From the NCBI GenBank assembly GCA_902778535.1, contig CACYYG010000011.1:1-64000 (forward strand): a DNA stretch of 64,000 bases. The letters run 5' to 3'. This DNA comes from an uncultured Prevotellaceae bacterium. GTDB taxonomy: Bacteria > Bacteroidota > Bacteroidia > Bacteroidales > Bacteroidaceae. The position numbers and the translations under genes were made by a program. Of this stretch, positions 25,561 to 32,911 are shown piece by piece (within the stretch, counting starts at the first letter, position 1; each line of letters starts with the position of its first letter). The notes under the pieces are model-generated. The model was given only the letters and a program-made list of their open reading frames with translations. It did not search any database and was not told where the DNA came from.

Positions 25561-26460
25561 ATGAGAGTAAATACAGGATATAACCGCGAGGGCGACTATG
25601 AGCACCTGATGGTGAACGAGGAGGCTCCGCTGCTTGAGTGGCTGCTGGCTCATGTCAACGAGAGCCGTACAAAGGTGAAGGCCACGCTGCAGGGTAGGGG
25701 AATCAAGGTGAACGGCAAGACGGTCACCCAGTTCGACTTCGCCCTGAAACCTGGCATGAAGGTGGCTGTGAGCAAGACCAAGCGCAACCAGCAGTCGTTC
25801 AAGAGTCGCTATGTGAAGATTGTCTACGAAGACCGCTGGCTCATCGTGGTGGAGAAAAACGTAGGCATCCTGTCGATGGCGGCAGGCCACTCGTCGCTCA
25901 ACGTGAAGAGCGTACTCGACGATTACTTCAAGAAAAGCCGCCAGAAATGCACGGCTCATGTAGTACATCGCCTCGACCGCGACACCAGCGGCCTGATGGT
26001 CTATGCCAAGGACATCGACACAGAGCAGATGCTTGAGCATAACTGGCACCAGATTGTCTACGACCGCCGCTATGTGGCTGTGGTCAGTGGCGAGATGGAG
26101 CACGACGAGGGCACCATTCAGAACTGGCTGAAGGACAACAAGGCCTACATCACCTATAGCTCGCCCGTCGACAACGGCGGCAAGCTGGCTATCACGCATT
26201 TCCATGTGCTCAACCGCACTACCGAACATTCTCTGGTGGAGTTTCAGTTAGAGACTGGCCGCAAGAATCAGATTCGTGTCCATGCTGCCGACATGGGGCA
26301 TCCTGTATGTGGTGACATAAAATATGGCAATGGCGACGACCCGCTGCATCGTCTCTGCCTACATGCCTGGCTGCTCTGCTTCACGCATCCAGTAACCCAT
26401 GAGCGCCTCGAGTTCGAGACGCCCGTTCCAACAGCCTTCCGCAAACTTTTCAGCAAATAA
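25561..26460 (+). CDS. RluA-family pseudouridine synthase
   Basis: This 299-residue enzyme converts specific uridines in rRNA or tRNA to pseudouridine. An S4-like RNA-binding start (LLAHVNESRTKVKATLQGRG) precedes the catalytic domain. The catalytic Asp lies in VVHRLDRDTSGLMV, and ETGRKNQIRVHAADMGHPV with GDIKYG completes the fold. Whether it is RluC-, RluD- or TruC-like cannot be decided by eye. Confidence 0.92.
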   Translation: MRVNTGYNREGDYEHLMVNEEAPLLEWLLAHVNESRTKVKATLQGRGIKVNGKTVTQFDFALKPGMKVAVSKTKRNQQSFKSRYVKIVYEDRWLIVVEKNVGILSMAAGHSSLNVKSVLDDYFKKSRQKCTAHVVHRLDRDTSGLMVYAKDIDTEQMLEHNWHQIVYDRRYVAVVSGEMEHDEGTIQNWLKDNKAYITYSSPVDNGGKLAITHFHVLNRTTEHSLVEFQLETGRKNQIRVHAADMGHPVCGDIKYGNGDDPLHRLCLHAWLLCFTHPVTHERLEFETPVPTAFRKLFSK

Positions 26461-26473
26461 TGTTCAACGTTCA

Positions 26474-26704
26474 ATGAGTAACACCGTTTTCTACATTATT
26501 GCCGTCGTAGCCGTCATTGTAGCTGTAGGCTTGATGAAATTTGTGGTCAGCTGCCTGATGCGTACCGTTATTCTCGTAGTTACGTTAGTTGGCTTAGCCT
26601 TTGTCTATTATTTCTTCGTGGGACAATATGATCCTGAGATACGCGATGCTGTGGATCAGGCAGTGGAGAAATACGAGACACATGACAAAAGTCATCGCCA
26701 CTAA
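26474..26704 (+). CDS. Small two-segment membrane protein
   Basis: Starting at ATG 26474, this 76-residue protein has two adjacent hydrophobic helices (VFYIIAVVAVIVAVGLMKFV and TVILVVTLVGLAFVYYFFV) and an acidic/His-rich tail (AVEKYETHDKSHRH). I chose this start because the upstream in-frame ATG lies inside rluA. It follows that gene by 13 bases. Its last four bases overlap the stop of the convergent HD-domain gene. Function unknown. Confidence 0.65.
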   Translation: MSNTVFYIIAVVAVIVAVGLMKFVVSCLMRTVILVVTLVGLAFVYYFFVGQYDPEIRDAVDQAVEKYETHDKSHRH

Positions 26705-27339
26705 CCCTGCGTTTCTTCGGTAAAGAAACGCTCAAACTGTTCTCTCAGGGCTCTCTCGTTGGCAATAATGTTGCGCAGTTCGTTCAGTTTTTCTTCATTG
26801 GGCGAACCGGGAATCCAAAGGCGGATGTAGCCGTGGGAGGAATACTTCTGGTCCATGTGCTCGCGGAAACGCAGCCAATGGTGCTCCTTGTCTAATTCCG
26901 GGTAGTTGCTCAGCCCAAACTGCACCGTGCGACGGAATACCTGCTCGGGTACAATGTCGCGGTCTGCCTCGGCCACAATCTTACCGTAGAGGCTGCGGGG
27001 AGCACGCGAAGCGGAGGCGCGGTGGTCTTCAATCGCTTCTTTCATGATTTTCATCTGCTCGGCTGTAAACCAACGCTTTAAGCGAGCATCCTGCATTAAC
27101 AGTTTTCCACCTGTGATGTGGTGGACGGCACGAGGGCCTGACATGCCGATGTCGTGATACGCTGCGATGGTGTACACCATGTCGGCATCGGCACCAGTAC
27201 GTGAGGCAAGCTCCAGCGAGCGGCGTATGACGCGTGTGACGTGCTCCAGATTGTGCGCTTTGTCGAACTGTGCATAACGAGGCAGAATCTGTGTCTCGAT
27301 AAACTCCATCAAATCGAGGGCAGGCTGAGCTTGTGGCAT
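26701..27339 (-). CDS. HD-domain phosphohydrolase
   Basis: This 212-residue protein has HD superfamily metal ligands in order: KAHNLEHVTRV, AAYHDIGMSG, EDHRASASRAP and VAEADRDIV. Such proteins are metal-dependent phosphohydrolases, often acting on nucleotides, and the substrate is unknown here. The C-terminal 60 residues are charged and helical. It converges on the small membrane-protein gene with a 4-base overlap of stop regions. A minus-strand TATCTTTG box at 27366-27373 with TTG at 27393-27395 probably starts it. Confidence 0.85.
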   Translation of the reverse strand: MPQAQPALDLMEFIETQILPRYAQFDKAHNLEHVTRVIRRSLELASRTGADADMVYTIAAYHDIGMSGPRAVHHITGGKLLMQDARLKRWFTAEQMKIMKEAIEDHRASASRAPRSLYGKIVAEADRDIVPEQVFRRTVQFGLSNYPELDKEHHWLRFREHMDQKYSSHGYIRLWIPGSPNEEKLNELRNIIANERALREQFERFFTEETQG

Positions 27340-27365
27340 AATGGTTAAGGTATTGGTTGTCGTTG

Positions 27366-27395
27366 CAAAGATAGCATTATTTCCGTTAAGCGCAA
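27366..27395 (-). promoter_or_regulatory. Promoter of the HD-domain gene
   Basis: TATCTTTG (27366-27373) and TTG (27393-27395) on the minus strand are separated by 19 bases. The start codon is about 26 bases downstream. Confidence 0.55.
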
Positions 27396-27413
27396 AAAAA
27401 GAGAGGCAAAATC

Positions 27414-27444
27414 TTGCCTCGTCGAAAGAAAATCATTATTTTTG
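27414..27444 (+). promoter_or_regulatory. Promoter of rsmG with start codon at the expected +1
   Basis: TTG (27414-27416) and TATTTTTG (27437-27444) are separated by exactly 20 bases. The rsmG ATG at 27450 lies only 5 bases after the -7 box, so the mRNA should begin at or next to the start codon (leaderless). Confidence 0.6.
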
Positions 27445-27449
27445 CACAC

Positions 27450-28070
27450 ATGAAACTGATTGAGAAATATTTTCCGGCACTGACCGAGACGCAAAGGCAG
27501 CAGTTGACAGCCCTCGACGCCCTCTATCGCGAGTGGAACGAGAAGATCAACGTCATCTCGCGCAAGGACATCGACAACCTCTATCTTCATCATGTGATGC
27601 ACTCGATGGCCATCGGCAAGCTGTTGCGCTTCAAGCCGGGCACGCAGTTGCTCGACGTGGGCACCGGCGGCGGCTTTCCCGGCGTGCCGCTTGCCATTCT
27701 CTTTCCTGAATGTCAGTTTAAGCTTATCGACGGAACGGGCAAGAAGATTCGCGTGGCGCAGGAAGTGTGTCAGGCCATCGGCCTGCAGAACTGTACCCCT
27801 GTGCAGCTGCGCGCCGAGGAAGAGAAGGGCAAGTATGATTTCGTGGTGAGCCGTGCCGTGATGCCGTTGCCCGACCTGGTGCGCTTAGTGAAGAAGAATA
27901 TCAGCCGTGAGCAGCACAATGCCCTGCCCAACGGCATCATCTGCCTCAAGGGCGGCGACCTGCAGGAAGAGACGAAACCCTTCAAGCGTATTGTTCAGAC
28001 CACGCCGCTGAGTTCATGGTTTGATGAAGAATGGTTTAAGGAAAAGTATTGTATTTATCTGCCATGTTGA
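27450..28070 (+). CDS. rsmG: 16S rRNA m7G527 methyltransferase RsmG
   Basis: This 206-residue enzyme methylates G527 of 16S rRNA using S-adenosylmethionine. Start 27450 (MKLIEKYFPALTETQRQQL) is chosen because the promoter ends just before it. Family signatures are YREWNEKINVISRKDIDNLY, LLDVGTGGGFPGVPLAI and KIRVAQEVCQAIGLQN, with FVVSRAVMPLPDLV. Its stop overlaps the next start by 7 bases (ATGTTGA), coupling it to the MBL-fold gene. Confidence 0.95.
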   Translation: MKLIEKYFPALTETQRQQLTALDALYREWNEKINVISRKDIDNLYLHHVMHSMAIGKLLRFKPGTQLLDVGTGGGFPGVPLAILFPECQFKLIDGTGKKIRVAQEVCQAIGLQNCTPVQLRAEEEKGKYDFVVSRAVMPLPDLVRLVKKNISREQHNALPNGIICLKGGDLQEETKPFKRIVQTTPLSSWFDEEWFKEKYCIYLPC

Positions 28071-28708
28071 ATATACAGCGATTTGAGGTAAATCCCATTC
28101 AGGAAAACTGCTATGTGGTGAGCGACGAGACAAAGGAAGCGGCGGTCATCGACTGCGGCGCGTTCTTCGACGAGGAGCGAAAGGCTGTTGTAAACTATAT
28201 TAAGGAGAATGGTCTGAAGCTGCGTCATTTGCTTTGCACCCATGCACACTTCGACCATATCTTGGGGCTCGACACGCTCTTTGAGGAGTTTGGCGTCAAG
28301 CCACGTCTGCACCCTGCCGACCGCCAGATCTACGATGGCATGAGGCAGCAGGTCATGGCATTCTTCGGCACCCGCTATGACAAGAAGATGCCACCCTTGG
28401 GCGACGACCTCAGCGACGGGGAGCTTATTCCTTTGGGCAATAGTGAGCTGAAGGTGCTGCACACGCCGGGGCACTCGCCTGGCAGCGTGATGTTCTATTG
28501 TGAGAGCGAAAAGATACTCTTTGCCGGCGACACGCTGTTCCGCATGAGCGTAGGCCGTACCGACCTGCAGGGAGGCTCGTGGCAGCAGCTCATGCATAGT
28601 CTTCACCATGTTGTGGCCTTACTACCGAAGGACGTGAAGGTGTTTACCGGTCACGGCCCGTCAACCACCATTGGCGATGAGACAAGCATGAATCCCTATT
28701 TTTACTAA
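28064..28708 (+). CDS. MBL-fold metallo-hydrolase (glyoxalase II-like)
   Basis: This 214-residue cytoplasmic hydrolase starts MLNIQRFEVNPIQENCYVVS. The two-metal site is visible: THAHFDHILG, HTPGHSPGSVMF, LFAGDTLFRMSVGRTD and VFTGHGPSTT. It resembles YcbL-type hydrolases of thioesters; the true substrate is unknown. The start at 28064 overlaps rsmG by 7 bases and replaces an upstream ATG that would overlap further. Confidence 0.92.
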   Translation: MLNIQRFEVNPIQENCYVVSDETKEAAVIDCGAFFDEERKAVVNYIKENGLKLRHLLCTHAHFDHILGLDTLFEEFGVKPRLHPADRQIYDGMRQQVMAFFGTRYDKKMPPLGDDLSDGELIPLGNSELKVLHTPGHSPGSVMFYCESEKILFAGDTLFRMSVGRTDLQGGSWQQLMHSLHHVVALLPKDVKVFTGHGPSTTIGDETSMNPYFY

Positions 28709-28736
28709 CCAATAAACAACAACCGATAACCAGGCA

Positions 28737-29354
28737 ATGCACATCGTCATAGCAGGAAACATTGGCAGCGGGAAGTCGACGCTCACGCAGATGCTGGCCA
28801 AGCACTACGGATGGGAGCCGCGCTACGAGACTGTAGCCGAAAATCCCTATCTGGAGGACTACTACCGCGACTTGCACCGATGGTCGTTCAACCTTGAGGT
28901 GTTCTTTCTCAAGGAGCGCTTTCGCGACCTCATCGACATCGCACATGCCGACCATACCATCATTCAGGACCGCAGCATCTTCGAGGGCGTCTACGTCTTC
29001 ATGGCCAACAACAAGGCAATGGGCAACCTCTCCGACCGCGACTATGCCACGTTCATGGAGCTGTTTGAGCAGATGATGGCCGTGGTGCGCGTGCCTGATC
29101 TGATGATCTATCTCAGGGCATCGGTGGCGCATCTCGTGGGCAACATTCAGAAGCGGGGACGCGAGTACGAGCAGCAGATTCAGCTGGATTATTTGGAGAA
29201 CCTGAACCGCCGCTACGACGACTTCATCAAGAACAAATATCCCGGGCGCGTCATCACCATTGAGAAAGACAACCTCGACTTCCAGCACAACCCCAAGGAT
29301 TTCGCCCAGATCATCGACCGCATCGACCGCACCCTGTTCGGTCTTTTCCCATAG
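28737..29354 (+). CDS. Deoxynucleoside kinase (first of a tandem pair)
   Basis: This 205-residue dNK-family enzyme phosphorylates deoxynucleosides in salvage. Visible are the P-loop AGNIGSGKST, RWSFNLEVFFLKERF, the catalytic DRS-type region IIQDRSIFEGVYVF and the lid RGREYEQQIQLDYLENL. A paralogue follows about 100 bases downstream. In lactobacilli such pairs form dAK/dGK heterodimers; the same here is an inference. Confidence 0.92.
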   Translation: MHIVIAGNIGSGKSTLTQMLAKHYGWEPRYETVAENPYLEDYYRDLHRWSFNLEVFFLKERFRDLIDIAHADHTIIQDRSIFEGVYVFMANNKAMGNLSDRDYATFMELFEQMMAVVRVPDLMIYLRASVAHLVGNIQKRGREYEQQIQLDYLENLNRRYDDFIKNKYPGRVITIEKDNLDFQHNPKDFAQIIDRIDRTLFGLFP

Positions 29355-29454
29355 CTTTGACTTTTCAGAAAAAGATATATGTTTCTTGAAAAACACCTGC
29401 TTTTTTTTGAAAAAGGATGTAGAAAATAATAATAAGCATTAAGCATTAAAGAAT

Positions 29455-30075
29455 ATGCACATAGCAATAGCAGGAAACATTGGCAGCGGAAAGACGACGC
29501 TGACCAGGCTTTTAGCCCACCGATACGGATGGACGCCACGTTACGAACCCGTAGACAATAACCCCTACCTGGCCGATTTCTACGCTGACATGCAGCGGTG
29601 GTCGTTCAACTTGCAGATTTATTTCCTCAACAAGCGTTTCAAGGAGGTGGTGGAGATTTCGAAGTCGGAGGACACCATCATCCAGGACCGCACCATCTTC
29701 GAGGATGCCTGCATCTTTGCACCCAACCTGCACGGGCAGGGGCTGATGAGCGACCGCGACTTCGCCAACTACAAGGATCTTTTTGACTTGATGATCTCGC
29801 TGGTGAAACTGCCCGACCTGATGATTTATATCCGTAGCAGCATTCCCACGCTGGTGGCTCAGATTCAGAAACGCGGACGCGAATATGAGCAGACCATGCG
29901 TCTTGACTATTTGCAGGGACTGGAGAAACGCTATGAAGAATGGATTGCCGGCTACAAGGGACAGCTTATCATCGTCGATGGCGACCATTGCAAGTTTGGC
30001 GACAACCCCGATGACCTGAAGCAGGTTACCGATATGATTGATGCCAAACTCTACGGACTGTTCCCGATGGAGTAG
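29455..30075 (+). CDS. Deoxynucleoside kinase (second of a tandem pair)
   Basis: This 206-residue paralogue of the preceding kinase has P-loop AGNIGSGKTT, RWSFNLQIYFLNKRF, IIQDRTIFEDACIF and lid RGREYEQTMRLDYLQGL. Differences in the substrate pocket (DRTIFEDACIFAPN versus DRSIFEGVYVFMAN) suggest a different preferred nucleoside. Separate 100-base spacer rather than overlap. Ends 16 bases before the convergent DUF5103 gene. Confidence 0.92.
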   Translation: MHIAIAGNIGSGKTTLTRLLAHRYGWTPRYEPVDNNPYLADFYADMQRWSFNLQIYFLNKRFKEVVEISKSEDTIIQDRTIFEDACIFAPNLHGQGLMSDRDFANYKDLFDLMISLVKLPDLMIYIRSSIPTLVAQIQKRGREYEQTMRLDYLQGLEKRYEEWIAGYKGQLIIVDGDHCKFGDNPDDLKQVTDMIDAKLYGLFPME

Positions 30076-30090
30076 GAGAGAGACCTGAAA

Positions 30091-31338
30091 TTATAAAGCC
30101 TTGAACTTGATTTCGTGGAAGCCTACCAGGCGCCATGAGCGCTCGCCTGTGCCTTTGTAGTAGACCAGCGCTTCGTATTTGTTCTCCGTCTGATAGAAAG
30201 ACCCTTCTTCGGGCAGCGGGTGCGTGGTGCCGTCGAGGTCTTTCATCAGGAACTGATAGTTGTAGTAGCCCAGCTTTTGCAGCACGATGCCGTTGTAAGA
30301 GCCGTCGTCGGCATCGTATTCCATTTCGTAAGTATCAGCCGATTCCGTCGTCCAGCGCCCGTCGATGACAACGCGGGCGTTGTCGTATTGTCTCAACGTC
30401 TTTACCTTGTAGTGCACGTAGACATACTCCGATGTGTTGTCAATCTCGATATTGTCGCTGTTGCGTATGATGAAGGCGCCGTCGGCATCCTCGTCGTAGA
30501 CATAGTTGCGGCGCTGCTCCACATAGAAAGGAACGGCGTGGAAACGGCGCTCCTGCTCATCCCACGCCACGTGGGCCAGACCGAGAGTGGTGTGGCTGGG
30601 ATCTAACAGTTCGAACTTGTGATATTCGTTACCCGCGTCGAAGATAAGATTGCGGTTGTGCTCCCACGTGAGCTGTTGCGGCGTGACGTAGTTGGGGCGC
30701 ACATTCTCCTTCATGTTGTCCTCACGCCCGTTCTGCAGGACGAATGTCTGCAGCTGGCTGTTGGGGTCGGTAACGCGTAGAGAGCCGAAACCCAAAGTCA
30801 TGTTCACCTGCTGATAGCGGCCGTTCAGATCGAGGTCGGTATTGGTGGTCACGTGGAGTCCTACCTTAGTGCGGGGCTCCAGCACGCGCAGCTCCACCAC
30901 GATGACTTCCTCGTTGTCCTTGTCCTCGTCGATGATGCTCAGACGGTAGTTGCCGCTCATCTTCAGACGTGTGTCGGCGTTGGGCAGTTGAAAACGGTAG
31001 TGGGTGTAGAGCACATTCGTGTTCAGTGAGTTCTCGTAGTCTTCGATGGGCCTGTCGTTGAAGCCCTCCAGCCAGTCGCTTTCGAAAAGCCCTTCGTTAG
31101 GCGTCCAGTCGGGATTGCAGGGCTCTAAATGATAGACAAGGCGATGGTAGTCGTGCGACAGCTGGTCGAAGCTGATGTTCACCACATCGCCCGACCCCAG
31201 CTCCATAATGGGTAGGGGAGCGAGCCAGTCGTCATTCACGATGACTTGAAGCGACTTAAAGTCAGGCGCCAGGATTCTGTGATGTCCCAGCGCCGTGATG
31301 GGCAATAGTGCCGTTAAAAGAAGGAACTGCCTCAACAT
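30091..31338 (-). CDS. DUF5103-family secreted protein
   Basis: This 415-residue protein has a signal peptide (MLRQFLLLTALLPITALG). The conserved N-terminal part of the family follows (FDQLSHDYHRLVYHLEPCNP, then DWLEGFNDRPIEDYENS), with a C-terminal region ending GERSWRLVGFHEIKF. DUF5103 proteins are widespread in Bacteroidetes and of unknown function; an envelope location is expected. It follows a lipoprotein gene by 7 bases and is probably the last gene of that unit. Confidence 0.85.
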   Translation of the reverse strand: MLRQFLLLTALLPITALGHHRILAPDFKSLQVIVNDDWLAPLPIMELGSGDVVNISFDQLSHDYHRLVYHLEPCNPDWTPNEGLFESDWLEGFNDRPIEDYENSLNTNVLYTHYRFQLPNADTRLKMSGNYRLSIIDEDKDNEEVIVVELRVLEPRTKVGLHVTTNTDLDLNGRYQQVNMTLGFGSLRVTDPNSQLQTFVLQNGREDNMKENVRPNYVTPQQLTWEHNRNLIFDAGNEYHKFELLDPSHTTLGLAHVAWDEQERRFHAVPFYVEQRRNYVYDEDADGAFIIRNSDNIEIDNTSEYVYVHYKVKTLRQYDNARVVIDGRWTTESADTYEMEYDADDGSYNGIVLQKLGYYNYQFLMKDLDGTTHPLPEEGSFYQTENKYEALVYYKGTGERSWRLVGFHEIKFKAL

Positions 31339-31344
31339 AAGAAG

Positions 31345-31782
31345 TTATATGCTGAAAAGCCCGCTGAAGGCTTCCAGCAATTCGTCTTCGTCCAAATCCA
31401 AATCCTTGCCGTGTTTGTCTGCCTTCTTCATGGCTTTCTTCATGCGTTTATCCAATTCTTTGTTCTTGCTAACGGCTTTGCCGCCTTTCTGCATCGCCTT
31501 TTTGGCTTTTCTGTCGTCAATGTCATTGACAGCCTTGCCCACATCTGTGAGTGCTTCGGCGAAATCCAGCAATTCTTCTTCGGTAAAGTCTGATTCCATG
31601 AATTCGCAGGCGGCGATCATTGCATCTTCAATGACGCTTTCCCACTTGTCGGCATCGGTCCATTCGTTGCCGTTATTATCAATGTCTTCGGCCAGACTTT
31701 GCATTTTGCTGACAGGGTTACTGCATGATGTGATTATCAGGCAAAGTGTTGCAGCCAGAAGACTGAATATTGTCTTTTTCAT
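31345..31782 (-). CDS. Small lipoprotein, paralogue 1 of 3
   Basis: Starting at 31782 (MKKTIFSLLAATLCLIITSC), this 145-residue protein has a lipobox ending at Cys 20. It then has SNPVSKMQSLAEDIDNNGNE, WTDADKWESVIEDAMIAACE and a Lys/Asp-rich helical tail (KRMKKAMKKADKHGKDLDL). The next two genes upstream share this plan. Function unknown; charged helices suggest an envelope-attached coiled structure. It has a 7-base gap to the DUF5103 gene. Confidence 0.75.
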   Translation of the reverse strand: MKKTIFSLLAATLCLIITSCSNPVSKMQSLAEDIDNNGNEWTDADKWESVIEDAMIAACEFMESDFTEEELLDFAEALTDVGKAVNDIDDRKAKKAMQKGGKAVSKNKELDKRMKKAMKKADKHGKDLDLDEDELLEAFSGLFSI

Positions 31783-31799
31783 TTTCAGATGATTTAGAA

Positions 31800-32249
31800 T
31801 TAAAAGATGCTGATTTTCCTGAAAATATCCCATACGTCATCTTCATCAATGTCTAATTCCTTGACGCGTCTCTTGGCTTTCTTTTCTGCTGCCTTCATGC
31901 GTTTCTCCAACTCTTTGTTCTTTTGGATTTTTTTGTTGGCCTTACTAAATGCCTTGATGACTTTCTCGTCGTCAATTTCATCGTCAAGTTCTTCCAGCGC
32001 ATCTCCCAGCTCTGATGCAGCATCGCCAAACTCCTCTATATCGTCCTCAGTAAAGTCTGACTCCAGGAAGTCGCACATTGTAGTGGCCAAATCTTCCATA
32101 AAGCTTACCCATTGGTCTGCATCGGTCCATTCGCTGGCGTTGTTTGAAACGTCTTCGGCCAGACTTCTAAGTTTGCTTGCAGGATTGCTGCATGAAGCCA
32201 TCATTAGGCAGAGTGTAGCAGCCATGAGGCTATAAAAAATCTTCTTCAT
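31800..32249 (-). CDS. Small lipoprotein, paralogue 2 of 3
   Basis: This 149-residue protein starts MKKIFYSLMAATLCLMMASC (lipobox Cys 20), followed by SNPASKLRSLAEDVSNNASE and EWTDADQWVSFMEDLATTMC. It is closest to paralogue 1 (same SNPxSKxxSLAED and WTDADxW patterns), so they come from a recent duplication. The tail is acidic then Lys-rich (ELDDEIDDEKVIKAFSKANK). Confidence 0.78.
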   Translation of the reverse strand: MKKIFYSLMAATLCLMMASCSNPASKLRSLAEDVSNNASEWTDADQWVSFMEDLATTMCDFLESDFTEDDIEEFGDAASELGDALEELDDEIDDEKVIKAFSKANKKIQKNKELEKRMKAAEKKAKRRVKELDIDEDDVWDIFRKISIF

Positions 32250-32284
32250 GTTCTAATAATATTGGTTTTAGGTTTGAATTCAGT

Positions 32285-32322
32285 AAAAAAGCCTGAGGAA
32301 GAGCAGCTCTATCCCCAGGCTT
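32285..32322 (-). terminator. Intrinsic terminator after lipoprotein paralogue 3
   Basis: On the minus strand AAGCCTGGGG ... CCTCAGGCTT is followed by a T-run (TTTTTT). It separates paralogue 3 from the paralogue 2/1/DUF5103 unit. Confidence 0.75.
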
Positions 32323-32347
32323 GCAATTCATTTATTGTAGACAAGGA

Positions 32348-32803
32348 TTATTCGTCGTCCTCGTCATAGTCGTCCTCATCCTCGTCCTCATCCTCGTCGT
32401 CGTTCTTGGCAGCTTTCTTGGCAGCCTTACGGGCCTTGGTTTCAGCCTTATCGGCGGCTTTGATGAGTTTCTTGAATTCCTTGTCCTTGTCCAGAGCCTT
32501 GTATGCTTTTTCTAAAGCTTTTTGCGACTTATTCGATTTCATGGCTTTTGACAATGCCTTTTCAAAACTCTTGCCCAGCTTGTCAAATGCCTTGATGTCA
32601 TCCTTGGTGGGCTCCGACTCCCAGAAAGCCAGCTGCAGGTCAGCGACGTCGCGCAGAACACTTTCCCACTCTTCGGTACCGAATCCCTTACCGTTTTCAC
32701 TCACGTCGTCAACAATGCTTTCAAGCTTGCTCATGGGGTTTCCGCAGGATGCCAAAAGTACGCACATGAGGATAGTGCCAAGGCTAAATAATACTTTTCT
32801 CAT
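32348..32803 (-). CDS. Small lipoprotein, paralogue 3 of 3
   Basis: This 151-residue protein starts MRKVLFSLGTILMCVLLASC (lipobox Cys 20), then GNPMSKLESIVDDVSENGKG and WESVLRDVADLQLAFWESEP. It is more divergent than the other two and ends in a long acidic tract of Asp/Glu (about 18 residues) after a Lys/Ala-rich helix, which would make an unusually polarised surface. It has its own terminator. Confidence 0.75.
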   Translation of the reverse strand: MRKVLFSLGTILMCVLLASCGNPMSKLESIVDDVSENGKGFGTEEWESVLRDVADLQLAFWESEPTKDDIKAFDKLGKSFEKALSKAMKSNKSQKALEKAYKALDKDKEFKKLIKAADKAETKARKAAKKAAKNDDEDEDEDEDDYDEDDE

Positions 32804-32911
32804 AGTGTTTTGTTTTTAGTTTTTATTGTTTTTTAAAGTCATTATTGGTGCAAAGATAGCAAAAACAAGTAATACTCAAAGGAATCTGCTGGAAAAAGTT
32901 ACAGCTCCTTC

